From assembly GCA_026389335.1 (NCBI GenBank), contig JAPLIB010000096.1, positions 1 through 64,000 on the forward strand: DNA of 64,000 bases, read 5' to 3'. The position numbers were made by a program, and so were the translations under genes. The notes under the pieces are model-generated. The model saw only the letters and a list, made by a program, of their open reading frames with translations, made no database searches and was not told the origin of the DNA. How positions within the stretch are numbered: position 1 is the stretch's first letter; the number at the start of each line of letters is the position of its first letter. The DNA comes from Cyanobacteriota bacterium. GTDB taxonomy: Bacteria > Cyanobacteriota > Cyanobacteriia > PCC-6307 > Cyanobiaceae. Below, in pieces: positions 34,498-43,187 of the stretch.

Positions 34498-36913
34498 GCG
34501 CTTGCCCAGTCTTGGTGTCCTGGAGCCCACCAACCTGCTGCTGCTGGCCTGTGCCGTGATCTACGGCCTGATCGGCGAACCCGTGGATGGCGCGATCCTG
34601 CTGATGTTCGTGGTGGGCATCAGCCTGCTCGATGGCCTACAGCAACTGCGCAGCAACCGCGCCCTGGCCGAACTGGCCCGGCTGTCGGCGCCGCGGGCCC
34701 GGGTGCGACGTGGCGATACCGAGCTGGAGCTGGCTGCTGCCGAGCTGCAGCTCGGCGACCTGCTGCGGCTCGAGGAGGGGGATCGGGTGGCGGCCGACGC
34801 CGAGCTGTGTCAAAGCGAGCTGCAGCAGTCCGTGGGGCTGTGGCTGGATGAATCGCTGCCGGTGCGCCGCGAGGCCGCCGGGGAGCGGATTCTGGCCGGC
34901 TCGCTGGTGACGAGCGGCCGCGGTTGGGCCGAAGTGACGGCGATCGGTGCAGCGAGCGAACTGGGCCGGATCGGTCGCAGCCTGGCCACGGTGGAACCAC
35001 CCCCCACCCGGCTGCAGCGCCACACCCGCCGGCTCACCGCCCGCCTCACCCTGCTGGCCCTCGCCCTGTGTGCCGGCCTGGCGTTGATCCAGGGAAGCCT
35101 CAGCGGCGATTGGCCGCGGGCCCTGCTGGCGGCCCTGGCCCTGGCCCTGGCGGTGCTGCCCAACGAAATCCCGGTGGTGCTGAGTCTGTTCTTGGCGCTG
35201 GGGTCCCTGCGACTGGCCCGCATTGGCGTTCTGGCCCGCTGGCCAGCGGCGGTGGAAAGCCTTGGCAGTGCCACCGTGCTCGCCGTCGATAAGACCGGCA
35301 CGCTCACCGAAAACCGCATGGCGGTGCAGTGCCTGCTGAGCTGGCCGCAGCAGGCCCCCTGGCAGGCCGGCGAGCCGCTCAGCGAACCCCTGCACGAGCT
35401 GTTGGAAATGGCGGTGTTGGCCAGCCGTGGTGATCCGGTGGATGCGATGGAGCGGGCAATCCAGCGGCTGGCGAGCGAGCAGCTGGGCGGCAGCGAACAC
35501 TTGCACCCCGATTGGCCGCTGCAGCGTGAATACCCCCTGCAGAGCGATCTGCTGGTGTTCTCCCGCCTCTGGAAAGACAGCGGTGGCAGCTGGTGTCTGG
35601 CGGCCAAGGGAGCCCCGGAGGCCATCGTCGATCTCTGCCATCTGGATGGCGATGAGCGGCAGGCGCTGCTGAACGCCGTCAGCCAGCTGGCCGGCCAGGG
35701 GCTGCGGGTGCTGGCGGTGGCCCGCGGCCTCGATGGCGAAGCCCTCGGTGAGGGTCATCGCAGCCTCGCCGCCCAGGGACCACCGGAGCGACTGCATGAT
35801 GTGCCGTTTGCGCCGCTGGGCCTGATCGGTCTGGCCGACCCGCTGCGGCCGGAGGTGCCCGAAGCGATCCGTGCTGCCCAGGGCGCCGGTGTGCGGGTGG
35901 TGATGATCACCGGTGATGGACCGCTCACCGCCCGCTCGATCGCCGATCGGGCCGGCCTGCCACCGGGCCCGGTACTCTGCGGCGACGATCTGGAGCTGAT
36001 GACGGCGGCGGCGTTGGCATCGGCGACGGAGCGCATCAGCGTGTTTGCCCGGGTGATGCCGCAGCAGAAGCTGGCTCTGGTGCGGGCCCTGCAGCAGCGC
36101 GGCGAGGTGGTGGCGATGACCGGCGATGGCGTCAACGACGCCCCGGCCCTCAAGGCCGCCGACATCGGTGTGGCCATGGGCCGCCGCGGTACAGCGGTGG
36201 CTCGCGAAGCGGCTGATCTGGTGCTGCTCGATGACACCTTCGCCGCCCTGGTGGCGGCCCTGGCCCTGGGCCGCCGCATCGATAGCAACCTGCACCGCGC
36301 CCTGGGGTACACCCTGGCGATCCACCTGCCGATTGCCGCCCTCGGCCTCCTGCCCTTGCTGGTTCCTGGCCAACCCCTGCTGCTGTTGCCGGTGCATATC
36401 GCCCTGCTGCATCTGGTGATTGATCCGGCCTGCACGCTCGTGTTTGAAGCCCTGCCGGGCGATGCCGCGCTGATGCGGGTGCCGCCACGGCCGCCGCAGG
36501 CTCCCCTGTTCGGGCCCCGGCTCTGGCGCCGGGCCGTGATCCAGGGCACGGCGGTGATGCTCGTCGCCGCCGGTTTGCTGATCTGGGCGACAATCCGACC
36601 TGGCCTGGCGGTGCCCGCAGACACCGTGGCGATCCAGCGCAGCATGGTGTTTGCGCTGCTGTTGCTCACCAGTGGCGGTCTGGTGTGGTTGAACGCCGAA
36701 CGGCGCAGCGCCCTCACACTCGCAGGAGCCGGCATCGGCCTGGGTCTGTGGCTGCTGACGCTCTGCCTGCCCGGGCTGCAGCAGCTGCTCGGCCTGGTGC
36801 CCTTGCCGGCCTCCCTGAACCTGTTGGTGTTGCTGGCCAGCGCCCTCAGCCTGCTGCTGGCGGCCGCAGCGCCCCGTGGAGGCCGACAGCGCCACGCGGC
36901 CGGCGAGGGGTGA
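34487..36913 (+). CDS. P-type cation-transporting ATPase with short N-terminus
   Basis: This is an ion pump of about 808 residues. It has the phosphorylation motif DKTGTLTENRMA near residue 267, MITGDGPLTARSIADRAGLP, and the hinge TGDGVNDAPALKAADIGVAMG near 544. Membrane segment 4 reads LAVLPNEIPVVLSLFLALGS; related pumps usually have LPEEFPVVLT, so the first acidic residue of the ion site is Asn here. The protein starts at LGVLEPTNLLLLACAVIYGL, in the first transmembrane hairpin, and lacks the usual cytoplasmic N-terminus of about 50 residues. The ATG at 34487 overlaps the ABC gene by 11 bases. The transported ion is unknown. Confidence 0.85.
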   Translation: MGHKRLPSLGVLEPTNLLLLACAVIYGLIGEPVDGAILLMFVVGISLLDGLQQLRSNRALAELARLSAPRARVRRGDTELELAAAELQLGDLLRLEEGDRVAADAELCQSELQQSVGLWLDESLPVRREAAGERILAGSLVTSGRGWAEVTAIGAASELGRIGRSLATVEPPPTRLQRHTRRLTARLTLLALALCAGLALIQGSLSGDWPRALLAALALALAVLPNEIPVVLSLFLALGSLRLARIGVLARWPAAVESLGSATVLAVDKTGTLTENRMAVQCLLSWPQQAPWQAGEPLSEPLHELLEMAVLASRGDPVDAMERAIQRLASEQLGGSEHLHPDWPLQREYPLQSDLLVFSRLWKDSGGSWCLAAKGAPEAIVDLCHLDGDERQALLNAVSQLAGQGLRVLAVARGLDGEALGEGHRSLAAQGPPERLHDVPFAPLGLIGLADPLRPEVPEAIRAAQGAGVRVVMITGDGPLTARSIADRAGLPPGPVLCGDDLELMTAAALASATERISVFARVMPQQKLALVRALQQRGEVVAMTGDGVNDAPALKAADIGVAMGRRGTAVAREAADLVLLDDTFAALVAALALGRRIDSNLHRALGYTLAIHLPIAALGLLPLLVPGQPLLLLPVHIALLHLVIDPACTLVFEALPGDAALMRVPPRPPQAPLFGPRLWRRAVIQGTAVMLVAAGLLIWATIRPGLAVPADTVAIQRSMVFALLLLTSGGLVWLNAERRSALTLAGAGIGLGLWLLTLCLPGLQQLLGLVPLPASLNLLVLLASALSLLLAAAAPRGGRQRHAAGEG

Positions 36914-36947
36914 AGATGATTGCCATTGTCAACACCGATTTCAACCC

Positions 36948-37361
36948 TTGAGCCCCCTGGTCGCCGCAGCCACGATCCATGGGCAGGGGGGCGGAGCGGC
37001 CTATCTGGTTGCCCTTGGCGCCGTGCCGGGTGCCTGGTTGCGCTTTCGCATGGTGAACCATTTCGAGCCGATGCTGCCGCGGCGCCACTGGGGCACCCTG
37101 ACGGTCAACCTGCTGGCCAGTTTCATGCTCGGGTTGCTGGTGAGCCTGGAGGCGAGCTGTGGCGGGGGCTCCCGGCGTTTGCTGCTGCTGCTGGGTACGG
37201 GGTTCCTTGGCAGTTTCAGCACCTTTTCAAGTTTCATCGGTGAACTTCATGCGGTGCTGCGTCAGCGCCAGCTAGCCGAAGCCCTGCTGTTGGTGGGTAG
37301 CTCCGTCATCGGCGGCCTGCTGGCCATGGCGCTCGGCATCAGCCTCGGGGGGGCGCCATGA
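36948..37361 (+). CDS. crcB: Fluoride channel subunit CrcB/FluC (first copy)
   Basis: This fluoride-exporting membrane protein has about 137 residues and four segments. It has AYLVALGAVPGAWLRFRMVN (the conserved GGxxGAxxRY-like start), GTLTVNLLASFMLGLL with the pore Asn, and GFLGSFSTFSSFIGE with the Phe-box and Na+ site. A TTG at 36948 is the only start that keeps the first helix. Between the ATPase stop and this start lies an 11-codon ORF (36916-36951, MIAIVNTDFNP) whose stop overlaps the TTG. It is coupled to a second crcB by ATGA. Confidence 0.85.
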   Translation: MSPLVAAATIHGQGGGAAYLVALGAVPGAWLRFRMVNHFEPMLPRRHWGTLTVNLLASFMLGLLVSLEASCGGGSRRLLLLLGTGFLGSFSTFSSFIGELHAVLRQRQLAEALLLVGSSVIGGLLAMALGISLGGAP

Positions 37362-37774
37362 AGCGGGAGCTGTTGTGGCGGGAGGCATGGGATCTGGGCC
37401 TGGTGGCTGCGGGGGCCATCCCTGGGGCGCTGTTGCGCTGGCGCCTGGAAATGATCACCGATCAGGCCCTCCCCGGGTTGCGTGGTCTGGTTGAAGCCGA
37501 TCTGCTTGCCAACCTGATCGGCTGCCTGGTGTTCGGTGCCCTGTTGGCCCAGCCGCCCCGCCGGGCTCGCTTGTTTCTCTGGGGAGCCATCGGCTTTTGT
37601 GGCTCCCTCACCACTTTCTCCTCCTGGATGCTGGAGCTCACCCGGGCATTGCAGCTCGGCCGGGCACTGCCAGCGATCTCGGTGCTGCTGGTGAGCCTGG
37701 TGGGCGGCCTGCTGCTCACGACCCTCGGCTATGAGCTGGCCCAACGTTGCCTCCGCCCCACGTCCAGATCCTGA
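37358..37774 (+). CDS. crcB: Fluoride channel subunit CrcB/FluC (second copy)
   Basis: This 138-residue partner of the preceding gene has AAGAIPGALLRWRLEMITDQ, VEADLLANLIGCLVFGALL and GFCGSLTTFSSWMLE. Tandem unequal crcB genes usually make a heterodimer in which each subunit keeps half of the pore. Here the pore Asn is kept (LLANLIG), as is TFSS. The genes follow a P-type ATPase, suggesting an ion-homeostasis operon. Confidence 0.85.
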   Translation: MKRELLWREAWDLGLVAAGAIPGALLRWRLEMITDQALPGLRGLVEADLLANLIGCLVFGALLAQPPRRARLFLWGAIGFCGSLTTFSSWMLELTRALQLGRALPAISVLLVSLVGGLLLTTLGYELAQRCLRPTSRS

Positions 37775-37780
37775 TCCAGT

Positions 37781-37802
37781 GCCTGGGGTCTGATCCCCAG
37801 GC
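37781..37802 (+). repeat. Perfect inverted repeat after crcB
   Basis: GCCTGGGG (37781-37788) pairs perfectly with CCCCAGGC (37795-37802) around a 6-base loop, just after the crcB stop. No T-run follows, so it may be an mRNA 3' hairpin more than a classical terminator. A short GCTACT repeat follows at about 37819-37836. Confidence 0.6.
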
Positions 37803-37867
37803 CCCTGGATCGGATCCGGCTGCTACTGCTACTGCTACGGCTGCTGCCTCCCAACGGCCAGGCCACC

Positions 37868-38119
37868 ATGGGAGCACCTGCCTGCCCACCGATGCCCCTG
37901 ATCGGCCTGCTGCTGGCCCTGGTGCTTGCCGGGGTGTTGATGTTCCGTCTGCTCCCGTCGACGCCAGTGGCCCAACCCAGGCAGGGAGCGGCCCCCAGCC
38001 CAACGCCGCAGACCCAGGCCCAAAGGGCGGCCGCTGCGGCTTCCCAGGCTGATCCTCAGCGGCTGAAGGATGCGCTGGATGGCCTCAACAGCAACAGCAT
38101 CAGCAACGACAAACCCTGA
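37868..38119 (+). CDS. Small single-span membrane protein, function unknown
   Basis: This 83-residue protein (75 if started at the second in-frame ATG, MPLIGLLL) has one hydrophobic segment PLIGLLLALVLAGVLMFRLL, then a Pro/Gln/Ala-rich region and QADPQRLKDALDGLNSNSIS. Similar small anchored proteins occur in cyanobacteria, but I cannot name a family. It may be the last gene of the crcB transcript. Confidence 0.5.
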   Translation: MGAPACPPMPLIGLLLALVLAGVLMFRLLPSTPVAQPRQGAAPSPTPQTQAQRAAAAASQADPQRLKDALDGLNSNSISNDKP

Positions 38120-38153
38120 GCTTGCTCTGAGAGCAAGTTCTGAGAGCAAGCTC
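38119..38153. terminator. Nested inverted repeats between convergent genes
   Basis: GAGCTTGCTC (38119-38128) is perfectly complementary to GAGCAAGCTC (38144-38153), and a second overlapping hairpin CTTGCTC-TGA-GAGCAAG occupies 38121-38137. The region separates the small membrane protein gene from the convergent TerB-like gene and may end both transcripts. The lack of a T-run lowers confidence. Confidence 0.45.
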
Positions 38154-38189
38154 TGAGCTCAGATCCTGGGCAAACCGGCGCCGCCCAGT

Positions 38190-38618
38190 TCAGCTGGAGA
38201 CGAGCACATCTGCATGGAGCAGATCCATGACAGCCAGTACCTGGCTGGTTTCCTCGCTGGCGAGATTGAGTGTGGTCGCCAGATTGGTCAGAATGTTGTG
38301 TTCGTCAGCCTCCAGGGGACCATCGGAGCGCATGATCTCAGCCGCGACGGCATAGGCGGTGGAACGCTGGGCTTGGTCGAGGGCCTGGGCGGCCTCCACC
38401 ATCAGATGCTGGGGGCCCTTCTGGCGCAGTTCAATCAGCAAGGTGTTCATCATCTGCACCATCTTTTCGTCGCCGTAGTTCTGAAACGGCAGGCGATAGT
38501 CAAGGGAATGACGCAGAGCACGGGAGCCGGCCATCGTCAAGGTGCCGTCCCAGGAGACGGCGGCGAGGGCAATGGCCGCAAAGGCTGTCGCGGCATCCAT
38601 GGAAACGGTGGTGAGCAT
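38190..38618 (-). CDS. TerB-like family protein
   Basis: This 142-residue all-helical protein resembles tellurite-resistance TerB-type proteins of cyanobacteria: AAVSWDGTLTMAGSRALRHS, QNYGDEKMVQMMNTLLIELR, AYAVAAEIMRSDGPLEADEH and ILTNLATTLNLASEETSQVL. The acidic DGPLEADE stretch fits the metal-binding or signalling site of the fold. The ATG at 38618 is chosen because upstream residues are not conserved. Its cellular role is not established. Confidence 0.75.
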   Translation of the reverse strand: MLTTVSMDAATAFAAIALAAVSWDGTLTMAGSRALRHSLDYRLPFQNYGDEKMVQMMNTLLIELRQKGPQHLMVEAAQALDQAQRSTAYAVAAEIMRSDGPLEADEHNILTNLATTLNLASEETSQVLAVMDLLHADVLVSS

Positions 38619-39283
38619 GAATCGAGAAACAGAGGAAAAATGGACCCGAGTGGGGCTCGCTGGGCAGCGGATATGGAAGGGGAGGAAGCCGCCCGAGGAT
38701 CCGGCCCCCAGACGTTCACCAACAAAAGCCAGCACGGTCCGATCGGCGGTAGCTGATCACACCGGAGAGTGCCCTTGAGGATTCCTACCTAGGAGTGTCC
38801 GGCGTCTGGAGCACTGGCTGACGGTACTGGCCCAGTCCTTCAGCTCAATCAGGTACGCCTTTTCAACCCCGATCAAAACGCACTGATCCTGGAATGCTGA
38901 CCAATCTCCCACTTGGGTGGCCGGGTGCTGGTGTGTCGCGGATGCGCCGGGGCGGTCTGGACTCCCGCCGCCTCGCAATCAGCTGTTCCTTGCCTGCACG
39001 GCCCTGGTCATCGCAGCGGATTTGATGCATTTCTATTTGACGATGGAAAGCTGATGTTCAGGAGGCATCTGAGGGCAATCCAGCTCCTCTGGCGCCTGGA
39101 TCGCCACGGCTGTTCGCCGAAGCTGCTTGGAAGCGATGGAGCAGGCGATCGGCGGCACTGATTGTGCCTGTCTGGGAGTCCGATGGGATTTCAGTTGTGA
39201 TGGCTTCGCCTACGACGATCGTCAATTCAGGTGCAGGCCGGACCAGAATGGGTCCTTGCCCATCGGTCTCTCTTGCGGTCACC
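38619..39283. other. Gap with no confident gene
   Basis: Bases 38619-38760 are the leader of the TerB-like gene. The rest has no supported gene. A minus-strand frame at 38757-38978 contains VLIGVEKAYLIELKDWA, which resembles the core of NERD nuclease-like domains, but the frame is short and ends in basic, unconserved sequence. Promoters for the plus-strand membrane protein gene should lie near 39200-39280. Confidence 0.4.
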
Positions 39284-39775
39284 ATGTCCCCATTGATCGA
39301 CCATGGTCTGCGGTTACGCCACCTCTGGATCGCCTACCTGCTGGCGATGCTGTTTCACGTGGAGCTGGGACTGATGCCCCTGTTTCATGGGCAATCAGCC
39401 CAGATTGAAAGTGCGGTGAATCCTGCCAGGCTTGCGATGGTGTTCTGGGGAATGCTGCTCTATTTCCTGATCCCCATGGCCAGTCTGTTATTGATCACCT
39501 ATGCCACCGGTGATGCCCATCACTGCCGCCGCTGGTGCCCCTGGCGGCATCTTCATTTCTGGATCAGCATTGTCTATACGGTCACCAATGTGGGGCATTT
39601 AATTGCTGACATCGTGATTCCCGATTCCCGAGCAGATCAGGTGTTCCTGATGGCTGTTCTTTTACTGATTGGTTTCCTGATCAACCGTGAATCCTGGTGC
39701 TGGTGGCGGCAACCCCTTCCTCCAGCGGCAATGCCTGCCATTTCGCCCACAGCAGCCACTCGGTCAATGGATTAA
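39284..39775 (+). CDS. Multi-span membrane protein, function unknown
   Basis: This 163-residue protein has four hydrophobic segments: LWIAYLLAMLFHVELGLMPL, MVFWGMLLYFLIPMASLLL, HFWISIVYTVTNVGHLIADI and VFLMAVLLLIGFLI. It also has a CRRWCPWRH motif between segments 2 and 3. Histidines within or near the membrane segments (MLFHVELG, NVGHLIAD) could bind a metal or heme. The ATG at 39284 is chosen at the first helix; the longer frame adds non-conserved residues. The lipase-like gene follows 25 bases later. Confidence 0.6.
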   Translation: MSPLIDHGLRLRHLWIAYLLAMLFHVELGLMPLFHGQSAQIESAVNPARLAMVFWGMLLYFLIPMASLLLITYATGDAHHCRRWCPWRHLHFWISIVYTVTNVGHLIADIVIPDSRADQVFLMAVLLLIGFLINRESWCWWRQPLPPAAMPAISPTAATRSMD

Positions 39776-39800
39776 ATTAACTTCTTGCAATTTTTTGGCC

Positions 39801-40601
39801 ATGGGGCAACTTGAGCCTCACTCCGGTGGCAAAACGTTTCCGCCTCAGGGCCCAGTCTCACCGCCGGCGGGCCTGGGTCAGCCGATTCTTGTGCTAGGTG
39901 GCTTCCTGATCAGCGCCGAGGCCTACAAGCCGATGGCGGAAGAACTGCAGCGGCTCAGCCAGCAGGAGGTGGCTGTGGTGCCGGTGAGCAAGTTTGACTG
40001 GCTGCTGACGGTCTTTGCCTTCGGCTGGGCCCGCATCCTTGATCGGGTGGCGGCGGCGGTGCAGGAACTGGCGGCAGGCTCGGCCACGGGCAAGGTGACC
40101 CTGATCGGCCATAGCTCCGGTGGCATCATGCTGCGCCTGTTCCTCGCTGATGGTCCGTTTGAGCGGCGCCACTACCGCGGCCGTGAACAGGCCGACACGC
40201 TGGTGATGCTGGGTAGTCCGCACACCGCGATCAAGGCCACGCCGTTGCGTCAGCTGGTGGCGCAGCAGCTGCCAGGCGCCTGGTTTGGCCGGGCGACGGA
40301 GAGTCATGCGGTGCGCTACTTCTCGGTGGCCGGCGACCTGCGGCTCGACGATCCCGGTGTCAACGCCACGGCCAGGCGCCTGGCACCGACGGCTTACCGC
40401 AACAGCACGGGGCGCAGCGACGACCACGGTGATGGCTTGGTGCCGGTGCGCTCCGCGCTGCTGGAGGGTTCCGAGACCCTGGTGTTATCTGCTGTGGCCC
40501 ATGGCGGTGCCTTCGGTTGCCGCTGGTATGGCAGCCCCGACGTCGTGCGCCTGTGGTGGCAGCAGCTGGCCCAGCCAAGGCTGAGTGATCCGCCGGCTTG
40601 A
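39801..40601 (+). CDS. Alpha/beta-hydrolase, lipase-like
   Basis: This 266-residue enzyme has an oxyanion strand ILVLGGFLISAEAYKPM, the nucleophile elbow LIGHSSGGIMLRLF, a C-terminal acidic site in DDHGDGLVPVRSALL and the catalytic His in SAVAHGG. The pattern resembles triacylglycerol lipase/PGAP1-like esterases. No signal peptide is seen. It is 9 bases from the convergent acyltransferase pseudogene, in a cluster of lipid-related genes. Confidence 0.8.
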   Translation: MGQLEPHSGGKTFPPQGPVSPPAGLGQPILVLGGFLISAEAYKPMAEELQRLSQQEVAVVPVSKFDWLLTVFAFGWARILDRVAAAVQELAAGSATGKVTLIGHSSGGIMLRLFLADGPFERRHYRGREQADTLVMLGSPHTAIKATPLRQLVAQQLPGAWFGRATESHAVRYFSVAGDLRLDDPGVNATARRLAPTAYRNSTGRSDDHGDGLVPVRSALLEGSETLVLSAVAHGGAFGCRWYGSPDVVRLWWQQLAQPRLSDPPA

Positions 40602-40610
40602 AGCCAAGGC

Positions 40611-42115
40611 TCAGATCAAGGCCTGCTTAAACGACCGGCTCAAGGCCTCGCTCAGCTCGACCAGCAGCTGGCGGCGCTCTCCCTTGCCGCGGCCGCGTCG
40701 GCATTCCGTCACCGAAATCGGGCTGCCGATGCTGATCCTCGCCCGGCGGGCCCCGAGCCGGGGCCGGGCCGGCAACCCCTCCGCGTAGATCCGGGCCAGG
40801 GCATCGTGGATCAGCAGGGTGGTTACCGTGTAGCGCTCGAAACTCGGACGCTCCGCCCCGTAGGAGCCGGAGACCGCCACCAAGGTTTCGGCCAAACGCA
40901 TCGGCAGCAGCGCCAGTGCGGCCCCATGGGCGGCCCGATCCGCCAGGGCCCGCTTGAGGCGCGCGAGCTGGGGGCGAGGCTGCAGATCCTCGCGGTAGAT
41001 CCAGCGCCAGCTCTGCTCCTCCAGCCGCCGGCAGCGTTGCGCGGTCGTTCCGGTTGACGGGCAGTGGAAATGGCCCTCAGCCAGGAGCAGGCAGCGTTCC
41101 ACCAACCGCTCCAGACGGCAGGCCAGCGCTGGCGGCTCGGATTGGACTGCTGGGCCGAATTGTTCGCAAGGCTGGCTCGGCGGGAGCGGTTCGATCGATG
41201 CCGAAGGCTCGCGGACCTGGTAGGCGCCGCCTGTTGTTGCGCCGGCAGTGGCCGTAGCGCCTGGGAGCCGGCCGGATCAAGCCAATCCCTGGGGAACGGC
41301 AACGCTGGAGTGTTCCCAAAGAAGCGCTCCAGCCGATCCAGAAACGCCTCGCTGATCCGCAGCAGTCGCCCGTAGGGTTCGTCTACGGCTGCGGCCTCGC
41401 CCGTGCGAGGGCCCCCAACCTCGCCAGCGGCAGGGATCGGAGGCGTCTTCTGCTCGGGAGCCGCCAGACCAATCGAGGCCTCAAGGCTTGCCATCAATGT
41501 CGCCAGCCGCGGCCAGTCCGCCCTGCTGTAGCTGTACTGAATCGCGATCGGCAGCAGCAGCACCTCCTCGCTGCGGCCAGCCTGGTGCAGGTCGTCCATA
41601 CACCAGAGGGCAAGCCGGGCTACACCAGGCTCGAGCGGGCCGATGCGTTCGCTATGGCCATTAGTGGCCCCTTCCGGAGCCACCGCGAAGGGGAAACAGC
41701 CCCCCAGCACCAACTGGCGGGCCTGGCGCAGGGCCTTCCAGTCCGGCTGGCGCCCGTGTCGCAGCGACACCCCGCCGAAACTCGCCAACAGTCAGCCCAG
41801 GAGACGACCGCCCCAGAGCGGCATGCCGCGGTCGAAGAGGAACTGGGGGTGAAAAGGTACAGGCAGCTTGAGCCCGAGCTTCGCCGCCCGGCGCGGCAAC
41901 ACCCGGGAGAACAGGTGCAGGCCCAGTAGGGGGTCATCCACCTCCACGTGGCGAAAGGCCAGGATCAGCCGCGCCTGGCCGCTACCGAAGCGGTGCCAGC
42001 AACGGGCCAGGGTGTCGTCGCCTTCCACATCGATCCGGGTGATCGCCGCCGGCAACCAGGCAAAGATCCGCAGCCGCAGCAGCAGGGGCAGCAGTGCCTG
42101 CACCATCGCCAGCAC
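40611..42115 (-). pseudogene. Lysophospholipid acyltransferase, nonsense plus frameshift
   Basis: The N-terminal part has the acyltransferase HX4D motif in FRHVEVDDPLLG and ends at RLLG followed by TGA (41792-41794). The same frame continues LLASFGGVSLRHGRQPDW and the block III motif VAPEGATNGHSERI, so the TGA most likely replaces TGG (Trp). Between about 41105 and 41275 the frame then shifts to LERLVERCLLLAEGHFHC and RCRRLEEQSWRWIYREDL, which continue to the natural C-terminus. Two lesions make a functional 1-acyl-glycerol-phosphate acyltransferase-like product unlikely. Confidence 0.75.
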
Positions 42116-42182
42116 CCAGGAGCGGAAAGCTGGGGGGATGGGGCCGGGGCTGGCTGGACGCCTTCAATCATGGGGCCAATGC

Positions 42183-43124
42183 TTACAACGGCTGAAGCGC
42201 CGCCTCCTTACACCTGATTCCCGCACGGCTACCCACCCTTCGCCAGTCCCAACCCGATGTGGCGTTCCAGCCACTCCAGCAGATCAGCGAAGACCTGATC
42301 ACGGTCGAGGTCGTCGTACACTCGTGATATCTCTCGGGGTACTGCCGCCAGGTCTTGTCCGTGCTGCCGGCGGCGGCGAAGAAGCGTTGGGCTCCGGCTC
42401 CCGGGGTGACCTGGTCGGCACCGCTCTGGAGCAGCAGCAGCGGCAGCTGCAGGGCGGAAGCCGCCTGCCGCAGGCGATCGCTGGTGGCTAGAAACTCGCT
42501 GCCGAGCCGGGCCGAACAACGGCTGTGGCGCCAGGGATCGGCCGCCCGCTGAGCCAGCACCAGCGGATCGCGGCTGGCTGCCGTGTCGGCGATGCCGGTC
42601 GCAAGGGTGAAGGCCGGCCACAGCCAGGAGAGCAGCCGCGCCAACAGCAGGCGCCAGGTTGCGATCCCGGCGGGATCAAGGGCCGGATTGGAGAGGATCA
42701 GTCCCCGCACCTCAAGCCGTTGCAGCGCTTCCGGCTCTTCCAGGGCCAGATCGAGCACCACAGTTCCCCCCATGCTGTGACCCACGAGGACCCAGGGGAT
42801 CCCTGGGAATCGGGCGACCCCGTCGACCAGGAACGCCAGCACGGCCCCGCGCCAATCGCTCCAGCGCCCCATGGCGCCGCGCCGCCCTGGCGAGTGGCCA
42901 TGACCAGGCAGGTCCAGGGCTTCCACTGCATAACCGTGGGGCATCAAGGCCTGGGCGAGGCGCTCAAAGCTGCCGCCGTGGCCGCCGATGCCATGGACGC
43001 AGAGCAGCCGCGCCCGAGGCCGGCCCACGGGACTCCAATGCCGGTAGGCCAGGGGGCCAGCAACCGAGCTCAGCAGCGTTGCCAGCTGTGGCTGAGGCTT
43101 GGTATCGGGTTCACGGGCGTTCAT
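42183..43124 (-). CDS. Alpha/beta-hydrolase (monoglyceride lipase-like), frameshifted tail
   Basis: This hydrolase has LLCVHGIGGHGGSFERLAQA, the elbow VLVGHSMGGTVVLDLAL, the acid LLQSGADQVTPG and the His in QYPERYHE. Just after the His, near 42320, a missing G (GAGTG for GAGGTG) shifts the frame. The original C-terminus VYDDLDRDQVFADLLEWLER is still readable in another frame, ending at 42229. As written, the protein has 313 residues with an aberrant tail of about 40. All triad residues precede the shift, so partial function is possible. Confidence 0.75.
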   Translation of the reverse strand: MNAREPDTKPQPQLATLLSSVAGPLAYRHWSPVGRPRARLLCVHGIGGHGGSFERLAQALMPHGYAVEALDLPGHGHSPGRRGAMGRWSDWRGAVLAFLVDGVARFPGIPWVLVGHSMGGTVVLDLALEEPEALQRLEVRGLILSNPALDPAGIATWRLLLARLLSWLWPAFTLATGIADTAASRDPLVLAQRAADPWRHSRCSARLGSEFLATSDRLRQAASALQLPLLLLQSGADQVTPGAGAQRFFAAAGSTDKTWRQYPERYHECTTTSTVIRSSLICWSGWNATSGWDWRRVGSRAGIRCKEAALQPL

Positions 43125-43187
43125 TACCCCATGATGAAGTAGCAGGCTTGGCCTGCGGCACCAGGGAATCAGGAGCGGGCTGCTGAG

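Noticed and set aside
34637-36895. 752-codon minus-strand open frame opposite the P-type ATPase
   Set aside because: A Gln/His/Arg-rich shadow frame; the plus strand carries all P-type ATPase motifs.
36900-36950. Fluoride riboswitch before crcB
   Set aside because: The short spacer does not contain the GGNGAUGG...AACCGCC...CUGAUGAC pattern.
10376-41794. Genome-wide use of TGA as a sense codon
   Set aside because: TGA is the normal stop for many intact genes here (for example hslO's neighbours, nrdJ and the EmrB-like gene), so the two in-frame TGAs are better read as nonsense mutations.
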